Below, one piece after another: positions 49,564 through 60,046 of a DNA stretch of 64,000 bases. The DNA comes from Strix aluco (lineage: Eukaryota > Chordata > Aves > Strigiformes > Strigidae): positions 10,825,144 through 10,889,143 of the forward strand of contig NC_133946.1 in assembly GCF_031877795.1 (NCBI RefSeq), in the 5' to 3' direction. The position numbers and the translations under genes are program-made. Position 1 is the first letter of the stretch. Every line of letters starts with the position of its first letter. The notes below the pieces were generated by a model. That model saw only the letters and a program-made list of their open reading frames with translations. It had not been told where the DNA came from and did no database searches.

Positions 49564-52368
49564 ATGGCGGCGGCCAGGGTGAGGCCGCGAGGGAGGTTTA
49601 CTGGGGGTGAAGGGGTGTTGCTGGGGGGCGGTGGGTCCCGGGGCAAGGGCAGGCGGTGGGGAGGAGCCGGGGAGAGGTGGGGGGTCTGGGGGGGTCAGTG
49701 TGTGGGATGGGGGATCGGGGGCAGCGGGGTCTGGGTGGTTATAGATAGGGAATCGGGGGGCAGCAGCATCTGGGGGCGTTGTAGGCAGCAGGGCCCGGAG
49801 TGAGGGGGCTATGGGATCGGGGGCAGCGGGGTCTGGGGAGATTATGGAGGTTTAGGGGCAGAAGGGTCTGGGGGGTTACAGGGTGGGGGCAGCATCGGCA
49901 GGGAGTTATAGGATGGGGGGGCAGCAGAGTCTGGGGATGATGTGGGATGGGGGACCGTGGATTTTGGGGGGGGGGGGGGGGGTGTGCACGTGTGCTGGGG
50001 ATCCTCTGCTGTGCAGGAGCAGCCAGGCCTGACGCTGTCCGTGTCCCTTTCCCAGCTCTGCTCCCTGCCTGGGCGGGCTCTGTGCCGGCACGTTGTGTGG
50101 CCAGTGTGCCTGCAGCGTGGCTACCGCGGGGACTCACCGAGGGACTCGGGGAAGGACGTGCTGGAGATCCCCTTGCCCCCCTGGCAGGAGCGTCCCGACG
50201 AGCCACTGGAGACGAAGAGAGCCCGGCTGCTGTACGAGAGCCGCAAAAGGGGGATGCTGGAGAACTGCATCCTGCTCAGGTGAGGTGCGGAGTGCCCCGT
50301 CCTCCCTCCTGGCTTCACAGCCACCCTCCAGCGCTTGTCTGTCTGTCCTTCCCCCCAGCACCCTGACAATTTGTCCCAGGGGCACACGGGGTAAGGGGGT
50401 GGTGAGTACTTTACAGGATAGATAACATCAGCCCTGGCGAGCTAAGGGAGAAAGACCAGTCGAGTTGAGTGTAGCTGCTGTGTAGTTCAGCTCCCTAAAG
50501 ATGTCACAGGTTTTTAATTAACAAGGAAGATCCCCAAGCAGGGGGGGTTTGGGACTAAAGCAGGGGTCAAGGGAGAGCAGGCTGGGGTTTGAGGCAGGTC
50601 GCTTTGGACCCAGCTCCTCCGTGACTTGTGGCGTCGTGGAGCGAGCTGGGTGCCAGCCAGGCTCTTCCTCCAGTCCCCTGCACTCACCCTCACACATCAC
50701 AGAATCATCTGGGTTGGCAAAGCCCTTGAAGATCATCCAGTCCAACCATGAACCTCACCCTGACCGTTCTCAACTCCACCAGATCCCTCAGCGCTGGGTC
50801 AACCCCACTCTTCAACCCCTCCAGGGATGGGGACTCCACCCCTGCCCTGGGCAGCCCATTCCAACGCCCAACAACCCCTTCTGCAAAGAAATACTTCCTA
50901 AGAGCCAGTCTGACCCTGCCCGGGCACAGCTTGAGGCCATTCCCTCTTGTCCTGTCGCTTGTTCCTTGGTTCAAGAGACTCATCCCCCCTCTCTGCACCC
51001 TCCTTTCAGGGAGCTGTAGAGGGCGATGAGGTCTCCCCTCAGCCTCCTCTTCTCCAGACTAAACCTCCCCAGTTCCCTCATCCTCTCTGCAGCCTCTTCG
51101 CGAAGGAGAACCTGAACCGCATGAGCGAGCAGCAGCTGAACCTCTACGACCGGCTCATCAATGAGCCCAGCAACGACTGGGACATTTATTACTGGGCCAC
51201 AGGTACGGCGCGGCTGCCCGTTGCCCTGCCCGCTCCCAGGCAGCGCTGTCACTTGGAGCTGTGGGCGCTGGGTTTGGGTGGGGTGGGAGGGGTGGGAGGT
51301 ACTTTGGGACAGGCCGGAGCCATTCTCTTGCAGAAGACACCCAGTTGGGTGGGAGTGTTGATCTGCTCGAGGGCAGGGAGGCTCTGCAGAGAGACCTGGA
51401 CAGGCTGGAGCGATGGGCTGAGGGCAACTGGGGGAGTTTCACTAAGGCCAAATGCCGGGTTCTGCCCTTGGGCCACAACAACCCCCAGCAGCGCTACAGG
51501 CCTGGGGAGGAGTGGCTGGAGAGCTGCCAGTCAGAGAGGGACCTGGGGGGGTTGATTGCCAGCCGGCTGAACAGGAGCCAGCAGTGTGCCCAGGTGGCCA
51601 AGAAGGCCACTGGTATCCTGGCTTGTATCAGCAATAGCGTGGCCAGCAGGGACAGGGAAGGGATCTTTCCCCTGTACTCAGCACTGGTGAGGCCGCCCCT
51701 CGATGACTGGGTTCAGTTTTGGGCCCCTCACTCCAAAAAGGCCATGGAATGACTCGAGCGTGTCCAGAGAAGGGCAACGGAGCTGGTGCAGGGTCTGGAG
51801 CACAGGTCTGATGGGGAGCGGCTGAGGGAACTGGGGGGGTTTAGTCTGGAGAAGAGGAGGCTGAGGGGAGACCTCATGGCCCTCTACAACTCCCTGAAAG
51901 GAGGGTGCAGAGAGGGGGGATGAGTCTCCTGAACCAAGGAACAAGCGACAGGACAAGAGGGAATGGCCTCAAGCTGCGCCAGGGCAGGGTCAGACTGGCT
52001 CTTAGGAAGTATTTCTTTGCAGAAGGGGTTGTTGGGCGTTGGAATGGGCTGCCCAGGGCAGGGGTGGAGTCCCCATCCCTGGAGGGGTTGAAGAGTGGGG
52101 TTGACCCAGCGCTGAGGGATCTGGTGGAGTTGAGAACGGTCAGGGTGAGGTTCATGGTTGGACTGGATAATCTTCAAGGTCTTTCCCAACCCAGATGATT
52201 CTGTGACTCTTGCTGCTCTTTCCTGGTTTTCCCACAGAAGCGAAGCCCACACCAGCTGAGTTTGAGAACGACGTGATGGCCATGCTGAGGGAGTTTGCCA
52301 AGAACAAGAAGAGGGAGCAGCGGCTGCGGCAGCCAGACCTGGAGTATCTCTTTGAGCCACCCCACTGA
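49564..52368 (+). CDS. SDHAF2: SDHAF2, succinate dehydrogenase assembly factor 2
   Basis: Mitochondrial matrix factor that promotes covalent FAD attachment to SDHA. Exons: 49564-49578, 50056-50279, 51093-51202, 52238-52368, giving 159 codons plus stop (human 166). An Arg-rich, acid-poor N-terminus ([18 protein letters not shown]) fits a mitochondrial presequence. The conserved core holds [11 protein letters not shown] and the [12 protein letters not shown] motif. The end reads [14 protein letters not shown]. Exon 3 is flanked on both sides by CR1 insertions in opposite orientation, and its acceptor lies about 12 nt from one of them. The coding frame is unaffected. Confidence 0.97.
49640..49985. 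repeat. G-rich minisatellite in SDHAF2 intron 1
   Basis: About eight imperfect copies of a roughly 40-46-base unit with the core GGATCGGGGGCAGCGGGGTC followed by TGGGG and TTATAG variants. It ends in a long pure G-run near 49966-49981. The many G-runs on the coding strand could form quadruplexes in DNA or nascent RNA. Confidence 0.75.
50698..51080 (-). mobile_element. CR1 LINE, 3' end fragment in SDHAF2 intron 2
   Basis: Antisense CR1 from its 3' terminus (CACAGAATCATCTGGGTTGG) to CCCAGTTCCCTCA, where it departs from the family sequence (which continues with GCCGCTC). The SDHAF2 exon 3 acceptor AG is at 51091-51092. Confidence 0.95.
51325..52205 (+). mobile_element. CR1 LINE, longest copy, with the end of ORF2
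   Basis: Sense-oriented CR1 in SDHAF2 intron 3, about 880 bp. The 5' part encodes the last stretch of the CR1 reverse-transcriptase protein (readable pieces [51 protein letters not shown]) in one frame to a TGA at 51750-51752, where the family normally reads on. The 3' UTR and terminus GATTCTGTG follow, 33 nt before exon 4. Confidence 0.95.
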
Positions 52369-52513
52369 CAGGTTGGGGGGGGGCTGCCTTCTCCATCCCC
52401 ACCCCCTGGAGCAGAGGAGGGGCGCTGGGCCCTGTGGAAACACTGATGCTGCTGCCTTCCTCGCGGCTCTCCTCCTCCTCTGGCAGCAGCTCCCTCCGAC
52501 TCAGGGCACGCTA

Positions 52514-52519
52514 AATAAA
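52514..52519 (+). terminator. SDHAF2: SDHAF2 polyadenylation signal (AATAAA)
   Basis: AATAAA lies 146 nt after the SDHAF2 stop codon. Confidence 0.8.
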
Positions 52520-52899
52520 GCTGTGGCTGCTAGCCCTGCTGCTCCTGCTGCCTCCCTCCTGCTGCGCTGTGGGAGCAGGGCTCTGCTTGGGGCGGGGGTG
52601 GCAGCGACAATCCGAGCTTGCTCGGGGACATGCCAGCTCACTGCTGTCTCCAGCTCCTACCTGTCCCTTTGAAACCCTTTTTCAGGGGACCCAGGGGAGG
52701 TGACCCCACACCCGGAGGGCGCAGGAGGTTGGAGTGGGGTATCCTGCTCCACTATACCCTCTGTGGGGTGTCCCAGCGCTCCCCGAGCAGCGGTGACCGT
52801 CTCCAAGGTCCCCACGTGTCACCATGCCGGTGACCGGGAGACGGAGTCACCATCCCAACGTCCCAACTTCCGCGGGGACATTCCACAGCCCCCTCCTCC
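52520..52899 (+). promoter_or_regulatory. SDHAF2-PPP1R32 spacer and probable PPP1R32 promoter
   Basis: Short GC-rich spacer holding the presumed PPP1R32 start region. GTGACCGGGAGAC at 52830-52842 is a weak X-box-like sequence, and CACGTG at 52813-52818 is an E-box. No TATA box is clear. Confidence 0.35.
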
Positions 52900-54796
52900 A
52901 TGGCATCCGCCCGTCCGTTTGTCTGTCCCCGTGCCGAGCCGCGGGCCTTGGCGCAGGACTCACCTGCCGCGGGGCTGGGCGCCGTCTCCCCCTCGGTGAA
53001 GGCACGCGCCGACCTCATGAACTTTTACGCCATGACCTACGCGGTGGCACATGGTAGGGAGTCCCGAAGGCCTCCCTGAAAATTTGGGGGGGGGGCTTTA
53101 TTCCCCAGGGCTGAGCCTCTTCTCCTGGCTGTCACCCAGGCCAGCTGCGTTTCCGTCCCCACTTTGGCCACCGCACCGAGAGCGGCTACGTGTCCAACAA
53201 CCACCCGACCATCTCCTGCCTGCTCTGCCCACGTAGTGCAGCCCAGGGGTAGGTACCCCTGCTCTGGGGGGGACACAGGGGCAAGTTTTGGTGTTACTGT
53301 CACAGCCCTGCTGGCCTCCTGCCGCAGCCACTGCCAGGACACGGCCACCTCCACCACCGCTGACCACTTCAAGCCCTTCTGGCTCCCTGATGGCCGGAGC
53401 CTCCTGCCCCAGCACATCCAGCAGTCGGGGAGTGGGTACCCCCACGGGTCCTCCCTTCCCTTCCTCTGCATCGGGGCGGTGAGTCCCCGGCACACGCGGC
53501 TCCCCCAGGGCTCCCCCAAAGCATCCAGGAAGCACAGCACACGGAGCTGCTGCACTGGTCCTGCCCAGCCACGTATGGTTTTGGGGGTGTGGTGGTGGTG
53601 GTCCTGGGGCCAGCTCCATCCCCAGGAGGTTTTGGGATGTCGGTGGTTCCAGGGCCAGCTCCAAGCCCAGGAGGTTTTGGGGGTGTTGGAGGCCCCCTGC
53701 CCTGCATCACCCCTCCCTGCCGACCCCCAAACACAGGGGTCAGGCAGGGCCCCCAGGCTGTGTCCAGCCACTAATGCCATGGCTGGCTGTGGGGCTGGGA
53801 AAAGGGGGGCTCCCCCCTGCCCTGCCAGCTCCCCACAGATGTCCTGCAGAAGACGACCATCGGTACCAAGGAGCAGTCAGGTTTCACCAGAGCCACCCCA
53901 AGGAGCGACCATGTCCTGCCAGCCCTGCCAGCCCAGCCCGTGAGCCCCCTCCCCACCATGTCCCCTGTCCCCCACCAGCCCCCTGCCCCTCCTGCACCCC
54001 AAGGGATGCTTTTTCTCTCCCGCAGCTCGGCTTTAGCATCACCATGACAGATTTCCTGCCCTCTGCGTGCAGCCACGTAAGCAGGGCGAGGGGAGGGGGC
54101 GGCAAGCCCCCAGCAGGCAGGGCTGGGGGTGCAGGCAGGGGACACGCGTGTCCCAGCCACCCCATCTCCATCCTCTATCAGGGCAGTGAGCCGCTGCCGG
54201 CGGGCTCCGAGAGAGGCAGCGGGTTCAGCCGGGAGGCGCGGAGGTGCCTGGGCACGGCGGTGAGCATGATCCCACCCCGCTGCCCATCTCCATGCACCCT
54301 CCCCGGCCTCACCCGTTGTCCCCACGCAGACCTTGCCTGCCGTGGGCCACCCCGTTGTAGTCGTCTCCCGAGGACTGCAGGCACCCCGAGTGACCCAGGC
54401 TGGCCTGCTGGGACAACAGGTTGCTGGCAGGAAGGTGGGTGCAGCCATGGCCCTGGCTCCGGCCCTGCAGGACCACGCACCCAACCCCTCTCTATCCCCC
54501 AGGAGCTGTCGGGGTTCACCAAAAACCACGGCCAGTACGTGACCCCCCGCCCAACCCTGTCCCGCGCAGCACCAGGTGAGTTTGGGGTGACTCTGGGAGT
54601 TGGGGAGGGGGGCTCCTTACCCCAGGGGGACTCCAGCCTCACCATCCCATCTCTCCTGGATTTTCCAGCCCGGTGTTGGCGGGATCCAACCTGGATGGCA
54701 AAAAATGGGGGTATCCAGCCCCAGCGCCCCAGCAGCTTCAGCACCAACAACTGCCCCACGGGGCTGGGGGACATCGTTGGCCACTGCCCGGTGTAG
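52900..54796 (+). CDS. PPP1R32: PPP1R32 (SAXO4), ciliary/axonemal protein; middle exons not found
   Basis: Relative of the protein phosphatase 1-binding IIIG9/SAXO4 protein associated with cilia and microtubules. Exons recognised: 52900-53053, 53140-53248, 53328-53478, 53839-53939, 54026-54076, 54182-54259, 54330-54434, 54503-54575, 54669-54796. LGAVSPSVK plus MNFYAMTYAVAHG matches the human N-terminus; HFKPFWLPDGRSLLPQHIQQ, LQKTTIGTKEQSGFT and GGIQPQ match later parts. Exon 3 ends in phase 0 but the exon at 53839 starts in phase 1, so at least one exon of length 3n+1 is missing from my list. A 49-base candidate is 53509-53557, with a weak donor. Human PPP1R32 is 425 residues; I can support about 316. 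The start at 52900 is the first in-frame ATG and could be off by an upstream exon. Confidence 0.85.
53585..53690. repeat. two-copy tandem repeat in a PPP1R32 intron
   Basis: Two copies of a roughly 45-base unit with the core GGCCAGCTCC and CCCAGGAGGTTTTGGG. It lies in the interval where the missing PPP1R32 exons should be. Confidence 0.7.
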
Positions 54797-54881
54797 CCTC
54801 CCCCTCCCCTCCCCTGCACCCCAGGGGTCCCAGCCTCACCTTCTTTGGGGACACCACCCAATCCCTGAGAGCACATGGAGA

Positions 54882-54887
54882 AATAAA
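54882..54887 (+). terminator. PPP1R32: PPP1R32 polyadenylation signal (AATAAA)
   Basis: AATAAA lies 86 nt after the PPP1R32 stop codon. Confidence 0.8.
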
Positions 54888-56484
<1,597 letters not shown>

Positions 56485-57280
56485 GCCGCCACACTGCAGC
56501 TGGACACCCCCAGGGATACACTACAGCGGGGTGGGGAGCCTTCCCCGGGCTCCCAGAGCCCACCATCTCCCAGCTAGCGCTGCTGGGGAAGATGGAAGCT
56601 CAGAACCTCCCTGCGAAGGAAAACAGATGGTCCGAGGACCAGCATCTCCCAGTCAGGACAGCCACGAGCTGCCTCCTGGATCTGCAGGGCTTGTGGATCA
56701 CGATCAGGATCCATGAGCCCACCTCAGAGCATCCCATGTAACCGCAGGGTGCCTTGGGTGGGGACAACAGCCCTCTGCCATGATGGGTGACACCCCTCCC
56801 CCACGCCCCAGACCCCACTTGCCTGCTGGGCAGGCCCTGGCAGGCAGCACAGTGCTGCTGCGAGCCAGGCGAGCACGGGGACCTTCCTACCACCCGCCAT
56901 GCACCTCCTTTGCTCCTGTTTGTGTGGGGCAGGACGGGGAAAAAGCAATGCTGTTTGCATCCACATGGGCCCCGTTGCCCTGAAGAACAGCGAGGTTTGG
57001 GAGCAAATGCCCAGAGCCCTTCTCGCCCCCAAGACCCCCGTTCTGCTGCTGGAATTGGGCTGGGGGAGGGAGAGGTCTCCGCCGGGCTCCTCCTGGCCAT
57101 CAGGTTTGGGAAGGAGCAGATGGAAACTGCCTGTCTCAAGCCTGGAAAGGGTTTTGCCTCTGTATGGGAAGAGGAGCCCCAGCTCCAGCTCTGTGTCCCC
57201 CAAAACGGGCACCACAGCCCGGGCTGCCACCTTGTCCATCCTCTTCCCCTCCCTGAGTGCCCTTTGTACCAAACTCAAGC

Positions 57281-57286
57281 AATAAA
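57281..57286 (+). terminator. LRRC10B: LRRC10B polyadenylation signal (AATAAA)
   Basis: AATAAA lies about 800 nt after the LRRC10B stop. No earlier signal was noticed in the 3' UTR. Confidence 0.65.
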
Positions 57287-60040
57287 AAGCACAAACCCAA
57301 GAAAAACTGGTGTGAGAGAAACGTGATGGGGTCTGTCTCCGGAGGGGAAGGGCCTGTCTAGTAGCCGCTCAAAATGCGGCGACACATCCTGGTGCGAGAC
57401 TACCAGCTCCTCTGATTTTTTGAGATTTGAGGGGGTCCCGTTTTCCCGCTCCGGCCCGTCTCCAAACCGCTCTCCCCCTCTCCACTGAGCCAACCCCCGT
57501 GTGGCAGGCGAGCTCGGCCGTGCGGGCACGGAACGCTCCCCCCCGAGGGCTGGGGCTCGCTGGAGGTTTCAGACCACGCATCCGCTTTTTCATTGCGAGG
57601 GGTTTGGGGTTGGTGGCTGGGAGGCAGCCAGCGCTCCTGCCACATCCTCACCCGCGCTCACGGGGCGGATGCTGCCGGGTTTCCCCCCCTCCTCCTCCTC
57701 CTCCTTGCTCTGCAGCAGGAACCGCGGCTATTTTAGATGCGGTGGAACAGCCTCGGCTGGGGGATGCACAGGGTCTGTCAGCGCTGGGCCCTCCGGCAGC
57801 AGAGGCTGACGAAGCCTTTCCAGTGGTAACGAGGCCCCATTTCCACTCCCGCTTGTGGACGGTGGATTTGGGGTTCGGCAGGAGCTCAGCTCACTCTTCC
57901 CCCTCGGGTTGTGGTCCGTCAGTCCCTCTTGCCACCCACGTGGCTTGTAGCCATCCTGGCACAGGCCACCCAGCCCCACACATGGCACCCTGGGGGTCAT
58001 GCCATCGATCTGGGGTGCTGCTGCTTTGCCTGGGGAGACAGTGCTTCTAATTAGCCGCTAATTATCCATCACCCCACAGGGTACTGGCCCTAGCAGAGCG
58101 ACGCAGAACTCCGAGCCCCAGATCTAAGTGAATTTCTGCCTGGCACAACCCATCTGCTGCCACCAGCTCCATGTCTGCTCTCAGCAGGGTGAGGGGTGCA
58201 GGTGGTCCTGGGTGCCACCAGCCTGTCCCCACATCAGTGGCTGGGCCCAGAAGCTCTGACACATGGGGAGGGGGGGGGGTCCCTTCCTCCCCACACCCTT
58301 TTCCCACCACCTCAGCCTTTCACAGCCCTGGAGTTTCACATTCTGGCTGGGGAAGGAGCTGGGTGGGGGTCCAGGCACCGCGCTGGCACAGCACCAATCG
58401 GCGCGGCGACACGAGGGCCAGAAGCTGCCGCAGTCAGCGGAAACCTCACATGTTTCTGCTACGCACAAGTATTTCGGGGACGCTGGCATCGTCGAGCCCC
58501 AGCACCCGGCGAGGCGTGCGCGCAGTGCATCATCCATACGTCTGTCTCTATATATATCCCTGCCTACTCGCCCGGCCCCGCGTACAACGGTTTGTGGCCT
58601 CGCTGCAGCTGGGATCACGCTGCTATTTCCATCTGCTCCCGCTGGCTCCGAGCACAAAGGATGGGGCTTGGGGATCGCTGTGGCTTGGGCCGGCTCCGCG
58701 CAACAGGAGCACCGGGATGGCAGCATGAGGCCAGGCATATTTTCTTTTTTTGCTGCATTCAAAGATGTAGCGGGATAAAAGAAACGCGGCTCTGGCGTAA
58801 CACAGCCCAGACAGCAGCCAGGCTCAGTGGCACCGTGGCCGTCGGTAGCTTGTTGCTGCCAAAATCTCCAGGTTTGGCTCAGCTGGACATAAAGTAGAGC
58901 CAGAACGGGTGCAAGCAGCAGCGTCCTACCCTCCACTGGGACACAGGAGCTGGCCAGGGGACAGCCTTGTCCCCTGCTGCCACCAGTCACCTCATCCCAG
59001 CGCCTGAAAAGCTGATCCGGAGGGATGGTACCCTGGGCATGGAGCACGCGGCTCTCCTGCCATCCCTGCGTTTGGAGTTTCTTTTATTTATTCAAGACCA
59101 GTGTTCAGTGAATTATTTAACACAGCCACTCGAGCCTTTGCAGTGCAGCCAGCACCCCAGGCAGCCACGTGCCCCCTGTTTTGCCACAGGCAGCTGCCCA
59201 GGATGTGGCTCCCCCCACCCAGTCCCTGCCTGGCACCTCATCCCACCCCCCCCAGCTGGGATGGGCACTCACCTTTCTGGCCCCGTTGCTGCCTGTGGGG
59301 ACCCGCTGGCTGTGTCACCTGGCTCAGCACAGGCTGGGGCTGTCAGGATCGGCCCCCAGGGCTGGGGGAAGCCCAAAACCCCCATCAGGACCCCAAGCCC
59401 TTGCACTACCCCCCAGGAGCTGCCACACAGCACAACCACTTCTTGCAGCCACCACAAGAAAGAGCTTGCTTGGGCTGCTCTTAATGAACCCTCACTAATT
59501 GCCCTCATTAACTGCCCTCATTAGCAGGCCCAACCCTGCAGCCCTTGCAGGTGGCTTTCCCTGTCCCCTCCCTTTGCAGGGACTCTTCAGATAGTTCTGC
59601 ACACACCCCCCCCCCGTGCCCCCTTCACCAGGGGTCCTCGAGCCTGCCCCATCTTTCCCCCTCCTTGTGGGTGCAGCGGAGGGGGGGGATCAGTGCTTGG
59701 GGGGATGCTCAGTGCTGGGGGGGTGCTCGGTGCTTGAGGGGGGATGCTTGGTGCAGGGGGGGTGCTCAATACTGGGAGATGCTCAGTGCTTGAGGGGATG
59801 TTCAGTGCTGGGGATGGTTCTCAATGCTGGGGGGGTGCTCAATACTGGGAGATGCTCAGTGCTGGGGGTGACACCCAGTGCTGGGGGATTCCCAGCCAGG
59901 TGCAGGTGACACTGTGACCCCCCCATCCCTACTCTGACAAGCGCCCGCTGTGGGCACAGCTGCCGGGGGACCGCAGGAGCCATCCCCCAAGTCCCCGCCC
60001 CAGCCCAGAGACGAGGCACACTGGCAGTTACTGACTGTCC
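57287..60040. other. LRRC10B-SYT7 convergent intergenic region
   Basis: No gene is recognised. It contains a stretch with paired TAATTA-type cores (58050-58072), a short TA run near 58548, an alternative AATAAA on the minus strand in TTTATTTATT near 59083, and a G-rich minisatellite at its right end. Confidence 0.5.
59680..59895. repeat. minisatellite with CTCAGTGCTGGG core
   Basis: About a dozen imperfect copies of a 16-20-base unit built on GGGGGTGCTCAGTGCTGGG, with ATACTGGGAGATGCTCAG variants forming a higher-order repeat (two near-identical stretches around 59763-59790 and 59835-59862). It lies just beyond the SYT7 3' end. Confidence 0.8.
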
Positions 60041-60046
60041 TTTATT
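60041..60046 (-). terminator. SYT7: probable SYT7 polyadenylation signal (AATAAA)
   Basis: The minus strand reads AATAAA about 2.9 kb after the SYT7 stop. A second candidate at about 62562 would give a 0.4 kb 3' UTR. Confidence 0.5.

Noticed and set aside
53774-54796. 340-codon plus-strand frame over PPP1R32
   Set aside because: It reads through introns; the true exons alternate between frames and match PPP1R32 only when spliced.
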